The notes: a model not told the origin generated them from the letters alone. Shown: positions 17,923-27,195, counted from the first letter of the stretch. The stretch is 64,000 nt of DNA from Haloarcula sp. H-GB4 (GCF_030848575.1 NZ_JAVDDX010000002.1:434001-498000), one strand, 5' to 3'. Made by a program: numbers and translations.

Positions 17923-18585
17923 TTAGTCCGACGCCCCGCCACGCTCTGCGCGTGACGGTGGCGGGACACGTTCGTTTACCGTCGGCGCGTCAGGGAGAAC
18001 ACACCGGTCCGGCTCGCCGTTGACGTGTGCGTACTGGTCGGGGGCGTTCGCCAGCGGATGGGCGGGATTACGGTCGCCGGAAATCCGTGCGGCACGGACC
18101 TCGCCGAACCCGTTGATTCGCGCCTGAATCCCACGCCAGTGCAGCCCTGTCGCCGACGGAACCGACACAGAGTGTGGCGGGTCGTAGGCGGAGCCGTGGG
18201 AGGCTAGCACCTCGGCGTTCACGTTCTCGGCGAGCTGGTCATGGTCGATGAGTAAGCCGACGCGGGCGTTGGGCGGGGCCCGTCTCGCAAGCACGTCGAG
18301 TCCCAGATGGAGCGCCCGGTACTCCGCGACGTTGTTGTCGGGGCAGGTGTCCGGGACTGAGAGCCTGACAACGCGCTCACCGTCGAGGGTTTCGACGACG
18401 ACACCCAGCCCACCCGTCGGGCTGTCCGACTCGCTGCCGGGCGATGTCGTGCCGTTGTGGGGTCTGAACGACCCGTCTGTGGCGATGTAGAAGTCTCGAT
18501 GGTGACTCCGCGGTGGATGCGCGATATGCGGCGTCGGTGATTCATCGAACAGGTCTCGAAGTGACGGCCGGCCGTAAGCGGCCAT
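17923..18585 (-). CDS. rnhA: RNase H-like protein
   Basis: The 220-residue protein has the RNase H fold landmarks: ATDGSFRP with the first acidic residue near position 37, a Gly-rich strand (GGLGVVVETLDG), the helix NNVAEYRALHLGLDVL with the conserved Glu, and LLIDHDQLAE with a third Asp. A final segment (RAARISGDRNPAHPLAN) supplies the expected late Asp/His region. It probably cleaves RNA in RNA-DNA hybrids. N- and C-terminal Pro/Arg-rich extensions are unusual. The ATG fits a TATA box (ATATATTTAAAACC on the minus strand) about 27 bases upstream. Confidence 0.8.
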   Translation of the reverse strand: MAAYGRPSLRDLFDESPTPHIAHPPRSHHRDFYIATDGSFRPHNGTTSPGSESDSPTGGLGVVVETLDGERVVRLSVPDTCPDNNVAEYRALHLGLDVLARRAPPNARVGLLIDHDQLAENVNAEVLASHGSAYDPPHSVSVPSATGLHWRGIQARINGFGEVRAARISGDRNPAHPLANAPDQYAHVNGEPDRCVLPDAPTVNERVPPPSRAERGGASD

Positions 18586-18725
18586 AGTTTCTATTGGGTA
18601 AGCAGGGTTTTAAATATATTCCCTCGACGGGGTTCTCGTCCCGGTACAGCGGTTTGAACGGGCTACTGGGCAGCCTACCGCTCATTTCAGGCCCCCCATA
18701 TCGAACCTGTTAGCGGGTGAGAAAG

Positions 18726-18736
18726 AGTTATATCGG
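18726..18736 (+). promoter_or_regulatory. TATA box of the 37-residue ORF
   Basis: AGAGTTATATC is centred about 30 bases before the ATG at 18761, consistent with a leaderless or very short-leader message. Confidence 0.45.
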
Positions 18737-18760
18737 TGTAGAACAATGTTACCAATACAC

Positions 18761-18874
18761 ATGACCCCAACGAAAATTCGTGAACGACTCGAAGAGTCAG
18801 AGGACCGGGTCGACACAGAGCTGTTCGTCAGCGCGTTAGAGTACGTCCGAGACGACGGTCGCCCGCGTCGCTAA
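18761..18874 (+). CDS. 37-residue acidic small protein, unidentified
   Basis: The frame from ATG 18761 to TAA 18872-18874 encodes a charged peptide beginning MTPTKIRERLEESEDRVD and ending DDGRPRR, with haloarchaeal codon use (GTC, GAC, CTC). Its middle (ELFVSALEYVRDD) looks like a short amphipathic helix. A TATA box precedes it at the expected distance and a T6 tract (18880-18886 region) follows the stop, so it has the parts of an independent transcript. The flanking sequence 18586-18760 and 18875-18981 shows no other gene. The function is unknown. Confidence 0.5.
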   Translation: MTPTKIRERLEESEDRVDTELFVSALEYVRDDGRPRR

Positions 18875-18981
18875 CCGTATTTTTTATCGTGGCTAGCGGA
18901 TAGCGTACTGGGCATAGCGATGGTGAGCGGCGAGACTAGCGGATCTGAGCGATATCTGTCGAGCTACCGCGGCTGACCTGC

Positions 18982-19677
18982 TCAGTCGTCGGTGAGTTGC
19001 CAGCCGTCGTCGACCGATTCGACGACGCCCCGCCGCTCCATCTCGGTCGTGACCTCACCCAGTCGGTTCGGCTGTGCGATCTCTAGATTCGTGCGGCTAA
19101 CGCCGTGGTACTCCCGCAGCAGACGGCGGATATCGTCCTCGGTGTGGGTCTGCTGGCCGCTCTTGTCCATCACACCCGCGACGAGTTCGACCATGTCCTC
19201 GACGAAGTTCCAGGGGTAGACGACCCAGGTCCACTCGTCGAGGGACTCGCCGACGAACTCCGGTTCGTGGTCGCTGGTCTGGAGTAACTGGAGCGTCGCC
19301 GTCCGGACACTGCTTGGGTTTCGGTCACGCACGCATTCGGCGGCCGTTTCGATGGACTGGCCGGTGTCGGCGATGTCGTCGACAACCAGCACGTCCTTCC
19401 CCTCGACCGCGCCGTCGGCCAGCGGATATTTCACCTGTGCCTCCTCGCCTTTCGCCGCGGTCCCGACGTAGTGTTCGACTTTCAGGCTCGCCAGGTCGTC
19501 CAGCCCGAGGAAGTCACAGAGACAGCGCCCGCCGAACCAGCCGCCCCGTGCCAGCGCGACGACCACGTCGGGCTCGAACTCGGCGGCTTTCACGTCGTTG
19601 GCCACGTCTCGACAGAGGCCGTAGATGTACTCCCAGTCGGTGATGGTACACGAGAACTCGTCCGGTAGCTCGCCCAT
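18982..19677 (-). CDS. Phosphoribosyltransferase with C-terminal winged-helix-like extension
   Basis: The 231-residue protein has a type I phosphoribosyltransferase core. VVVALARGGWFGG precedes the PRPP-binding loop VLVVDDIADTGQS at about residues 98-110. The closest known relatives are xanthine/guanine or hypoxanthine PRTases, which salvage purine bases with PRPP. The last ~60 residues (RLLREYHGVSRTNLEIA, then RLGEVTTEMERRGVVE) look like a small winged helix. That raises the possibility of a regulatory role in addition to or instead of catalysis. Substrate specificity cannot be read. Confidence 0.85.
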   Translation of the reverse strand: MGELPDEFSCTITDWEYIYGLCRDVANDVKAAEFEPDVVVALARGGWFGGRCLCDFLGLDDLASLKVEHYVGTAAKGEEAQVKYPLADGAVEGKDVLVVDDIADTGQSIETAAECVRDRNPSSVRTATLQLLQTSDHEPEFVGESLDEWTWVVYPWNFVEDMVELVAGVMDKSGQQTHTEDDIRRLLREYHGVSRTNLEIAQPNRLGEVTTEMERRGVVESVDDGWQLTDD

Positions 19678-19747
19678 ACGAGATGGCGTGTGTGGCCGGA
19701 CTTAACCGTTGCATATTCCGCATCAGTTGCCGAGCACGGTCGAACCG

Positions 19748-21130
19748 CTACGCGCCCGGGTCGCCTTTCCGGAACTCCCGGAGGAGGACCGTCGCGTAGC
19801 TTCCCTTTGGCAGCGAGAACGAGAACGTCAGGTCGGCGCCGTCACGTTCCACTCCCAAGTCCGTCCGGAGCAGGATGGCCCGCCGCGTCCCGTCGCTGTC
19901 GAACGCTCCGGGAAGGTCAAAGTCGCTCTGTTCAAGGCCCACGTCGTCAAGGACTTCACGGGCGATATCGCCCGGTTCACCACTGCCTAGCTCGGTTTCG
20001 GTCCCGACCAGTGGTGCGGTGACAAACGCCCTCCCGCGCTCGCAGTGGCGCTCGACGGTCGACAGCCGCTTCGCCGTGACCTGCTGGGTGCGGTCGGCGT
20101 CCGGAATCGGGAAGTCCTCGGGCGCGTCGCTGTCCCGGAAACAGACCACATCGCCCTCGACGGGGCGGTCGAACGGCAGTCCCCGTTCCAGCCGCTCCGA
20201 CAGGATGCGGTTGAAGACGTAGGACTGGGCGGCGTTGACGAACAACGACTGGAGGTTCGACGGCAGCGCCTCCAGTGCCTCGCGGAAGTCCGCCGGCTCG
20301 TCGGCCCCGTTCTCGACCAGTCGATGACAGATGGAGCGCTCATAGCCCAGCGCGCCGGGCAGCCTGTCCAGCGCGCCGGCCCAGTCGTGGGTTTCGTCGA
20401 CGTATGCTCGCGCCACCTGCGTCGACTCCGGTTCACGCTCGTTCGGGTTTCCTACGTAGGCGAGGACCGCATCCTTCCACTCGCCGCGGGCAATGGCCAG
20501 CCCGACTTCGTGGGTGACCGGTCGGCGCGACCCGAATCGCTGCTGGCCGAAGTAGTTGGGCACACCGACCGTCGTGTCGCCGTCAGGCAGCGTGGCGTCG
20601 CTGGACCGGGCTTCGCTCGCCACTGAGTCGTCCCCGTTGGCGAACGCCCGGAGGTCCGCTACGACGCTGGCGGCGTTATCTGTGTTCTCGGTGTCCCGGA
20701 CGACTATCTCGAAGGCGTTGCCCGCCAAGTCGCCGAAGAGGATCGGGCGGCCAGCGCGACCGATGACCTCGATGTCCGTGCCGCCGATTTCCGGCAGGTC
20801 CCCGGCTGCGACCCCTTTCACTGAGAATAGCTGTGTCGTGACCGCGCGCTTGTCTTTCGTCCCCGCCCACGACACCCGCTCGCGGGAGATACCTAATCGG
20901 TCGGAGAGCTTGCTGGCGAAGTCGTTGGTCTCCCAGTTGCGCAGTTCCGCCCGGAAGACGAGATGCGGGTACGCCCCGGTGTTGGCGTCGATCGGTTCAG
21001 TGTCGAACGCTTCCAGTTCCCGAACGCGGAAATCTGCGGGCGACGACCGGATGCGGCCGCCCACCCCGTCGGCGTCGCTGACGTAGTACTCCATACCGAC
21101 CGCCTGCTCGATTGGGTGGGCCGCTTGCAT
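19748..21130 (-). CDS. truD: tRNA pseudouridine(13) synthase TruD
   Basis: This 460-residue member of the TruD family isomerises a uridine in tRNA. The diagnostic motif [17 protein letters not shown] places the catalytic Asp at about residue 93. The TRUD insertion domain lies in the middle ([21 protein letters not shown]), and a conserved [18 protein letters not shown] follows. The ATG at 21128-21130 gives the extended N-terminus [16 protein letters not shown]; the Met at residue 13 is an alternative start. Confidence 0.94.
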   Translation of the reverse strand: MQAAHPIEQAVGMEYYVSDADGVGGRIRSSPADFRVRELEAFDTEPIDANTGAYPHLVFRAELRNWETNDFASKLSDRLGISRERVSWAGTKDKRAVTTQLFSVKGVAAGDLPEIGGTDIEVIGRAGRPILFGDLAGNAFEIVVRDTENTDNAASVVADLRAFANGDDSVASEARSSDATLPDGDTTVGVPNYFGQQRFGSRRPVTHEVGLAIARGEWKDAVLAYVGNPNEREPESTQVARAYVDETHDWAGALDRLPGALGYERSICHRLVENGADEPADFREALEALPSNLQSLFVNAAQSYVFNRILSERLERGLPFDRPVEGDVVCFRDSDAPEDFPIPDADRTQQVTAKRLSTVERHCERGRAFVTAPLVGTETELGSGEPGDIAREVLDDVGLEQSDFDLPGAFDSDGTRRAILLRTDLGVERDGADLTFSFSLPKGSYATVLLREFRKGDPGA

Positions 21131-21275
21131 TGGTCGACTGTTCGCGGCTCGGCGCTTATGATTGGCGCTTGCGGACTCGGTGTGGGTCCATCTCTCAGTC
21201 GATACCTAGTGTTATCACGGGACATACTCTATCTAGCACAGGTCGTGGCTATGCGGGCGACCGGAGAGCACGACG

Positions 21276-21404
21276 ATGCCAAAGCTAGCATGTGAGAGTT
21301 GCGGACGAGAGATTACGTTCGACAGGGACGGCCAGGAGGGCCGCGCACCGATGCGGTACTGCCCGCGCTGTGGCGAGGAGTTCCCGCCACGCGAGGAGTG
21401 GTAG
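21276..21404 (+). CDS. 42-residue zinc-ribbon protein
   Basis: ATG 21276 to TAG 21402-21404 encodes a short protein beginning MPKLACESCGREITFDRDG. It contains two knuckles, CESC and CPRC, in the CxxC...CxxC arrangement of a zinc ribbon, and ends GEEFPPREEW. A GGAG sequence lies nine bases upstream. Haloarchaea encode many such single-domain zinc ribbons, whose partners are mostly unknown. It is convergent with the MFS transporter gene and ends 14 bases from it. Confidence 0.65.
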   Translation: MPKLACESCGREITFDRDGQEGRAPMRYCPRCGEEFPPREEW

Positions 21405-21418
21405 GCCGGCACAGCGGT

Positions 21419-22768
21419 TCATTCGTATGCCTCGAACTCCCGGCCGAAGACGATGAAGTAAACGACACCGACAAGGCCGACCACCGTTGCGACGCCGAAG
21501 GCAAGTTCTGGGCCGGCCTGTATGACGACATCGCCGATAGCCACTGCCCACTCGCTGCCGTAGAGCCAGCCACCGAGCGCAGCGCTGGGGATGACAAGCG
21601 TGTTCCGAAGCAGGTAGTACGTCCCGGTGACGCGGCCGCCAGCGTCCTGTTCTGCTGGGCCGACGATGAGCGCCTTGTGAGCGGGCAGGCCGGCAAAGCG
21701 CAGGCCAGAAAACGCGAACAGCAGCACCAGCACCCACTGGTTGCCCGGCGCGAAGATGAGCAGGAGCGGGAAGACGGCGTAAACGAGAAAACCGAGTGCG
21801 ACAGCGGGCTTGAGACCGGCCCACTCGGTGAGTTTTGCCACGGGAGCCATCGAAAGGATGGCGACGACCATCTCGACGCCGAGCAGCACGCCAAAGAAGG
21901 CATCAGGCCGCAGTTGCACGCCGAAGCCGGTGAACCCGACGGAGAGGAACTCGGTGACGACGATGACGAAGAAGACGTACACCATGCCGTTGGCAAAGCG
22001 GACGAGCGTATCGGCGACCAGAAGGGGGCGGAGCGTCGCCGGCATCGTCCGCAGGTCGGCGAGTATCTGGTCGACACCTTCGAAGGATTTCCCGAGCGTG
22101 TCCTCGCTGGCGTCATAGAGGAAGTGCTGGGCGACGGTGGCGACGAGACCACAGGCCAGCGCAACCAACAGCACGCGCTGGAAGCCATCAACGAAGGTCG
22201 CAGTCGTCGCGAGCAGCGCCGCGGCGGCCAAGGGCCCGAGCAGGAAGCCAATGCGGCGGAACATCTCCGTGCTGGCAAATCCCATCGCCAGTCGCTCCGG
22301 CGGGACGCTCTGCTTGACGATGGCGAAGGTCGCGCCCAGCCCGAAGGACTTCCAGGCCTGCGCGAGAAAGAGGCCGACGAAGACGAGCGTCCAGGCCGGT
22401 AGCGTCGTCGCGCCGAGCGTGATATCGCCGATGACCGAAGCGAGATACCAAATGCCGAAGCCGACCGTCGCCAGCGTCGCGAAGACCGTCAGCGCCAGCC
22501 GCGAGCCGATGCGGTCCGACACTGCGCCCCCGGGATAGGGGTACACCGCGCTGATGAGGTTCCCGACACTCCCGTACAGGCCGATGACGCCGGCACTGGC
22601 TCCAAGAATCCGCATATACTCGGGTATGTACCGGCTCGTCATCTGGAACGCAAGGCTGAACGCCAGCATGGATAGCGACAGGACGAGCACGTCCCGCTCC
22701 AGCGCGAAGAACTGTCGGAAAGAATCGAGCAGGTCTACGTCCTCGTCAGTCCCTGTCTCAGTTGCCAT
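21419..22768 (-). CDS. Major facilitator superfamily transporter
   Basis: The 449-residue protein has about twelve hydrophobic segments with the MFS cytoplasmic loop signature GGAVSDRIGSRLAL between helices 2 and 3. The related second-half loop is weaker. A longer central loop (DASEDTLGKSFEGVDQI) separates the two six-helix halves. The ATG at 22766-22768 is chosen over an upstream frame because it follows a TATA-like GTTAAG by about 28 bases. The substrate is unknown. Confidence 0.85.
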   Translation of the reverse strand: MATETGTDEDVDLLDSFRQFFALERDVLVLSLSMLAFSLAFQMTSRYIPEYMRILGASAGVIGLYGSVGNLISAVYPYPGGAVSDRIGSRLALTVFATLATVGFGIWYLASVIGDITLGATTLPAWTLVFVGLFLAQAWKSFGLGATFAIVKQSVPPERLAMGFASTEMFRRIGFLLGPLAAAALLATTATFVDGFQRVLLVALACGLVATVAQHFLYDASEDTLGKSFEGVDQILADLRTMPATLRPLLVADTLVRFANGMVYVFFVIVVTEFLSVGFTGFGVQLRPDAFFGVLLGVEMVVAILSMAPVAKLTEWAGLKPAVALGFLVYAVFPLLLIFAPGNQWVLVLLFAFSGLRFAGLPAHKALIVGPAEQDAGGRVTGTYYLLRNTLVIPSAALGGWLYGSEWAVAIGDVVIQAGPELAFGVATVVGLVGVVYFIVFGREFEAYE

Positions 22769-22851
22769 TGTCGGAGTGCAGTTTCCCCAACAACTTAACG
22801 CTCGAAGAAGGGGCAAGTAGCCCTCGCTGTCCCACCGGAGGACAGCCCTGC

Positions 22852-24255
22852 TCAGTACGGCAAGACGAACAGCACGACAGCCAGGAACGGCGTGAGCGCG
22901 AGCAACATCGCGATGGCGTAGCCGAACATCTCACGGGCCTTGATGCGGGTGATGGCGAGCAACGGCAGCGCCCAGAAAGGGTTCAGGAGGTTCGTGTGAG
23001 CGTCACCAACGGCGTATGCCATCGTCGCCTGCCCGGCCGGGACGCCGAGGTTCTGCGCGGCTTCGAGAACCGGTGGTCCGAGGATTATCCACTCGCCGCC
23101 GCCAGACGGTGCGAAGATGTTGACCGTTGCGCCAGTGAGCCAGGCGATGACCGGGAACGTCTGGGTCGTCGAAACCGAGATAAGCGCGTTGGCCATTAAC
23201 TGTGCCAGCCCGGAGGTTGCCATCATCCCCTGAATTCCGGCAAAGAACGGAAAGAGCAGCACGATGCCCGACGCGGCGGTCGCCGCCTCGCCGAACTTCT
23301 CTCTATAGGTCTGTGGGTCCATGTAGATGAAGATGCCAATCGTCAGAAAGCCGAAGTTGACGATGTTCAGTCCGAGTGCGTCGATACCGGACTCGATGAA
23401 CTGTGAGGCGACCAGCGCGATGCCGGTCAATCCAATAATCCCGCCGAGAACGCGACTGTGGTTGAGGCGCTCGGCTGGGACCGGATTGGTGGTGGCAGTT
23501 GCTTCCACGCCGCCGTCACTCGCAGACTCGAACAGGTCGTCTTCGGGGATGTAGTGGGTGATGCCCCGCGCCTGATCTCCGGTCGGCGTGATGACGTAGA
23601 GGACGACGAGTGCGTAGGCTATCGACAGGCCGGTCAGAATGAGGCCGTAGGGGTGGAAGATGGTCTCCGAGGCTGAGACAACGACATCGATGACGCCCTG
23701 CTGGATGAACTCGTTGCCGTCCGTCGCGAGCAGGAGCGGCGCGGACCCGGACAGCCCCCAGTGCCAGGTGAGGCCGAGGCCGAGATAGCCCGCGACACAG
23801 AGGACCGGATAGTGGACATCGATGCCGTTCTCGTGGGCGGTTTTGCCCATCTCCCGGGCGAAGATCGCGCCGAGGATGAGGCTCAGTCCCCAGTGCACCC
23901 AGCCAAGCAGCATCGTCAACAGACCGACGAGGACGACCGCCTGCTTTCCGGTGCTGGGTATCTCTGTCAGCCGGCGGATACCGGCGTTGACACGCGGATG
24001 GTACGCGACGACGAAGCCCGTCATCAGGATGAGGACCATCTGCATTGAGAACGTCAGGAAGGCCCAGAAACCGTCATACCAGAACTGGACCATCTCGATT
24101 GGCCCGGATCCAGTGAGGCCGACGCCGGCCAGAAATACGACGTAGCTGAGGATGAGCGCGAACAGGAACGGGCTGGGCATCCACCGTTCCACCCACGCAG
24201 AGAGTCGGTAGCCGATACGTTCGAGAGCGGTTTCACCTGCGTTACCAGCTGACAT
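22852..24255 (-). CDS. Short-chain fatty acid transporter family (AtoE-like) protein
   Basis: The 467-residue, highly hydrophobic protein matches the AtoE family: WMPSPFLFALILSYVVFLAG, repeated re-entrant GLTWHWGLSGSAPLL, and the C-terminal NIFAPSGGGEWIILGPP followed by AVGDAHTNLLNPFWALP. Family members are thought to take up short-chain fatty acids. The ATG at 24253-24255 follows a strong Shine-Dalgarno (GGAGGTGG, 24263-24270 on the minus strand), so this message is leadered. A TATA-like CTTTTATGATATAT lies just upstream. Confidence 0.85.
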   Translation of the reverse strand: MSAGNAGETALERIGYRLSAWVERWMPSPFLFALILSYVVFLAGVGLTGSGPIEMVQFWYDGFWAFLTFSMQMVLILMTGFVVAYHPRVNAGIRRLTEIPSTGKQAVVLVGLLTMLLGWVHWGLSLILGAIFAREMGKTAHENGIDVHYPVLCVAGYLGLGLTWHWGLSGSAPLLLATDGNEFIQQGVIDVVVSASETIFHPYGLILTGLSIAYALVVLYVITPTGDQARGITHYIPEDDLFESASDGGVEATATTNPVPAERLNHSRVLGGIIGLTGIALVASQFIESGIDALGLNIVNFGFLTIGIFIYMDPQTYREKFGEAATAASGIVLLFPFFAGIQGMMATSGLAQLMANALISVSTTQTFPVIAWLTGATVNIFAPSGGGEWIILGPPVLEAAQNLGVPAGQATMAYAVGDAHTNLLNPFWALPLLAITRIKAREMFGYAIAMLLALTPFLAVVLFVLPY

Positions 24256-24262
24256 ACTGTTG

Positions 24263-24270
24263 CCACCTCC
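24263..24270 (-). promoter_or_regulatory. Shine-Dalgarno site of the fatty acid transporter gene
   Basis: The minus strand reads GGAGGTGG, seven bases before the ATG. It is one of the few canonical ribosome sites in this largely leaderless region. Confidence 0.55.
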
Positions 24271-24414
24271 TCGCGAATATATCATAAAAGTTTGCTACTA
24301 TTCTGTCAGTTCCGTGCGGATCACCGTTGCACAGCCGTGGTCCTGTGACGCGATTCCGACGACCGGACCACCCCTGACAGATGATTTTATTTCGTGGGCA
24401 CAGCAAGCCAGAGT

Positions 24415-25386
24415 ATGTCATACAATGTCGTCGTCTCTGACACCAAAGTGATGGATGAAGAGACACGGGCGGCAGTGCTGGACGCGGTTGACGCGACTGT
24501 CGAAACGATAGCGGCGAAAAAGCCGGCGGCCGTCGCACGCGCAGTGGACGATGCAGACGCATTGATCGTCGACGCCGGCACGCAGGTCACGGCCGAGGTC
24601 GTCGACGCCGCCGACTCGCTCAAAGTGGTGGGCCGAGCCGGCATCGGCATGGACAACATCGACGTCCGGGCGGCAGTCGAGGCTGGCGTGACGGTCGTCA
24701 ACGTCCCGGACTATTCTATCGAGGAAGTATCGACCCACACGTTCGCACTCATGCTCGCTTGCCTGCGGAAGATACCCACGTTTGACCGCTCGGTCAAGCG
24801 TGGCGAGTGGGAGTGGGGAGCCGGGCAGCCGATACATCGCCTCGCCGGCAGCACCGTCGGTCTCGTCGCCTTCGGCAAGCTCGCCAGCCGGTTCGCCGCG
24901 AAGCTTCGTGGGTTCGATGTCGACGTTATCGCCTACGACCCGTACGCGCCCGAGTACCGGATGGGAGACCTCGACGTTGAGTCGGTCACCTTCGAGACGC
25001 TGCTGAACGATTCCGATATCGTCTCGCTACACGCTCCGCTGACCGACGAGACGCGCAGGATGATCGACGCGGACGCGCTCGACCGAATGCGCGACGACGC
25101 GCTGCTCGTGAACACGGCCAGGGGCGGGCTCGTCGACGAAACTGCGCTGTACGACACGCTCGTCGGCGGCGACCTCGGCGGAGCCGGACTGGACGTGCGC
25201 GAGACAGAACCACCGGGAGAATCGCCGCTACACGACCTCGACAGCGTCGTATGTAGTCCCCACGTCGCGTGGTATTCCGAAGAGTCCCGGGTCGAACTGA
25301 CACAGACGGTGGCCGAAGACGTCATCCGGGTACTCCGGGGCGAGGAGCCCGAGAACCCTATTGACCCCGAGACCAGCTGGTTCTGA
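24415..25386 (+). CDS. D-isomer-specific 2-hydroxyacid dehydrogenase
   Basis: The 323-residue protein has the D-hydroxyacid dehydrogenase fold. The substrate domain contains VVGRAGIGMDNIDV, the Rossmann part has GSTVGLVAFGKLASRFA, and DALLVNTARGGLVDE carries the catalytic Arg/Glu region. The His comes late, in VVCSPHVAWYSEES. SerA-like 3-phosphoglycerate or glyoxylate/hydroxypyruvate reduction is possible; the substrate cannot be fixed by sequence. The ATG at 24415 is chosen because a TATA-like ATTTTATTT is centred about 28 bases upstream. The in-frame GTG at 24394 would lie inside the promoter spacing. Confidence 0.88.
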   Translation: MSYNVVVSDTKVMDEETRAAVLDAVDATVETIAAKKPAAVARAVDDADALIVDAGTQVTAEVVDAADSLKVVGRAGIGMDNIDVRAAVEAGVTVVNVPDYSIEEVSTHTFALMLACLRKIPTFDRSVKRGEWEWGAGQPIHRLAGSTVGLVAFGKLASRFAAKLRGFDVDVIAYDPYAPEYRMGDLDVESVTFETLLNDSDIVSLHAPLTDETRRMIDADALDRMRDDALLVNTARGGLVDETALYDTLVGGDLGGAGLDVRETEPPGESPLHDLDSVVCSPHVAWYSEESRVELTQTVAEDVIRVLRGEEPENPIDPETSWF

Positions 25387-25408
25387 TGGGCTCGGCGAAC
25401 GAGACAGC

Positions 25409-26332
25409 TCAGGTGTCAGCAGCGTCAAGAAGTTCGATTGCGAGGTCAGCAGCTTCGACCGCCGACTCACCGAAAACGTAGGTTATCGGCTCGATGCCGA
25501 ACGCGCCGCCGTGGTAGATGACACGGGGGACATCGCCGCGTTCGCGGAAGGCCGCTTCGAGCCGTTCGTCCCGGTCCTCATAGCCGGCGTCGAACTCCAG
25601 CGGCTCGATACCCCGTTCTTGGGCAGCATCGAGAACTGCCTCGTCGGTCGTCAGATTGAGCGCCGCTCGGCGCGAGGGATCGACCGCTATCGCGGCCAGT
25701 ATCGTCCGCGCGACGTGTTCCGACGCGCCGAACTCGGGGTTCGACGGGACGTTGACCCGCCCCCGAAGGTCGTGAATCCGGCCGGGGACTGCTGCCACGT
25801 CGAGTGCGTCTTCGGCGTCCGGCAGCGCCATGCCGACGTTCATTCCCACATTCGGGATGGCATCGGCGACGAAGCCGCTGTCGGCCAGCAGTCGCGTCGC
25901 TCGTCGGACCGACGACAGGACAGTCCGTTCCGCCTGCACCGCGGTGTCTGTCCCCCGCACACAGAGATCACAGCCCATCCCCTGCAGCGCCGGCATTTCC
26001 TCCTCATGGACCGCACAGATGGGCCCCCGGTCCTCGAACTCCTGTACCAGAGCGAGTAGCTCGCCCAGCACCGCGTACTCGTCCATCTCACCCGCGGCGA
26101 GCCCGTCGGCGATCCGCTCGATGGTCTGTTGCATCCGGGTGTCCTCCCGGAATCGCTCCTCGATGGTGACCGAACCGCTGCCGTATTTGCTCACTGCGGC
26201 CTGTGTCACGCCGAGCTGGTCGGCGATTTCCTGCTGGGTCCATCCCTTCTCGTCGAGTTTCGTGGCAAGCATCGCCCGGGCCGTCGGAAGGAACCGCTCG
26301 ACCACGATTTCGCTCGGTAACTGCAGTGTCAT
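25409..26332 (-). CDS. thiR: ThiR-type thiamine regulator (HTH plus ThiN domain)
   Basis: The 307-residue protein joins an N-terminal HTH (about residues 31-52, TQQEIADQLGVTQAAVSKYG) to a C-terminal ThiN-type domain (about 140-300; VAAVPGRIHDLRGRVNVPSN, IYHGGAFGIEPITYVFG). In archaea this fusion is the thiamine-responsive repressor ThiR, in which ThiN senses thiamine phosphate. Between the domains is a Cys cluster (C106, H109, C121, C124) that could bind zinc. The gene is divergent from the tenA operon across 203 bases. Its own promoter has CAACGTTG (26376-26383) upstream of a TATA-like GCTAAGC, hinting at autoregulation. Its likely operator occurs at the tenA and thi4 promoters. Confidence 0.85.
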   Translation of the reverse strand: MTLQLPSEIVVERFLPTARAMLATKLDEKGWTQQEIADQLGVTQAAVSKYGSGSVTIEERFREDTRMQQTIERIADGLAAGEMDEYAVLGELLALVQEFEDRGPICAVHEEEMPALQGMGCDLCVRGTDTAVQAERTVLSSVRRATRLLADSGFVADAIPNVGMNVGMALPDAEDALDVAAVPGRIHDLRGRVNVPSNPEFGASEHVARTILAAIAVDPSRRAALNLTTDEAVLDAAQERGIEPLEFDAGYEDRDERLEAAFRERGDVPRVIYHGGAFGIEPITYVFGESAVEAADLAIELLDAADT

Positions 26333-26476
26333 TGCCAGGAGTGAGGGACGTAGTTCGCTTAGCAGTTGGGACTACCAACGTTGTCGGTCGACTGCGTAGC
26401 TGTGACTGCCGGTAGCAAAAAGGCCCCGAGACGCTCAGATCACACAGCTCACTGCATGCGCTACTCATTCACGCAT

Positions 26477-26493
26477 ATACAACTTAGTTGTAT
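26477..26493. promoter_or_regulatory. Candidate ThiR operator at the tenA promoter
   Basis: ATACAACTTAGTTGTAT is a perfect inverted repeat (7-base arms, 3-base centre) ending nine bases before the TATA box of the tenA operon. A further half-site, GTTGTAT, lies at 26520-26526 between TATA and start codon. The same 17-mer with three substitutions overlaps the thi4 start. Confidence 0.6.
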
Positions 26494-26499
26494 TAGCAG

Positions 26500-26510
26500 G
26501 ATATAATACG
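26500..26510 (+). promoter_or_regulatory. TATA box of the tenA operon
   Basis: GATATAATACG is centred about 31 bases before the ATG at 26536, flanked by the operator palindrome upstream and an operator half-site downstream. Confidence 0.55.
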
Positions 26511-26535
26511 TCGGAGTTTGTTGTATTGGCTACCA

Positions 26536-27195
26536 ATGGCATTCAGTGACCACCTGCTCGATATCGGTGAGGACATCTGGGACGCACAGAAGGACCACCC
26601 GTTTGTCCGCGAACTGGCCGACGGGACGCTCGACGAGGCGGCGTTCAAACACTGGGTGAAACAGGACTACCGGTACCTGCAGGACTACGCGCGGTTGTTC
26701 GCGCTCGCCGGGGCGACGGCCGGCGACGAGTCGACGATGACGCATCTGCTCGGGGTCGCCCATCAGGTGCTCGACACCGAGATGGACCTCCATCGGGAGT
26801 TCGCGTCGAACTACGGCATCTCGCGGCGCGAACTGGAGGAAACCGAGAAGGCCCCGACCTGTCTCGCGTACACGAACTTCCTCGTTCGGACAGCCTACGA
26901 GGGGCACGAGGCGGAGATTGCCGCCGCGCTGTACCCCTGTATGCAGGGCTATCTCGACGTGGCTGAACACATGGCCGACCTGGCCGACGACGAGCACCGG
27001 TACACGCCGTTCATTGAGATGTACACCAGCGACGACTTCCGCGAGGCGACGGGCTGGTGTCGGGCGTACGTCGACCGCTGTGGCGAGCGGTATCCCGGCC
27101 AACACGACATCATGGAAGACGCGTTCCGCACGAGCGCGAAACTCGAACACCGGTTCTGGGAGATGGCCTACACGCAGGAGGGGTGGGAGCTATGA
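26536..27195 (+). CDS. tenA: TenA-family thiaminase II (Cys type)
   Basis: The 219-residue protein has the all-helical TenA fold. The catalytic Cys lies in LYPCMQGYLDVAEHM at residue 135, the same number as in Bacillus TenA. TenA_C enzymes hydrolyse aminopyrimidine breakdown products to recover HMP for thiamine synthesis. Other conserved parts include HPFVRELADGTLDEAAFKHW and QDYRYLQDYARLFAL. The ATG at 26536 fits the TATA box; the longer frame would start upstream of it. The stop overlaps the next tenA by four bases (ATGA), the first of several coupled junctions in this operon. Confidence 0.92.
   Translation: MAFSDHLLDIGEDIWDAQKDHPFVRELADGTLDEAAFKHWVKQDYRYLQDYARLFALAGATAGDESTMTHLLGVAHQVLDTEMDLHREFASNYGISRRELEETEKAPTCLAYTNFLVRTAYEGHEAEIAAALYPCMQGYLDVAEHMADLADDEHRYTPFIEMYTSDDFREATGWCRAYVDRCGERYPGQHDIMEDAFRTSAKLEHRFWEMAYTQEGWEL

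Noticed and set aside
21299..22402. 367-residue plus-strand frame over the MFS gene
   Set aside because: Charged low-complexity translation opposite a clear twelve-helix transporter.
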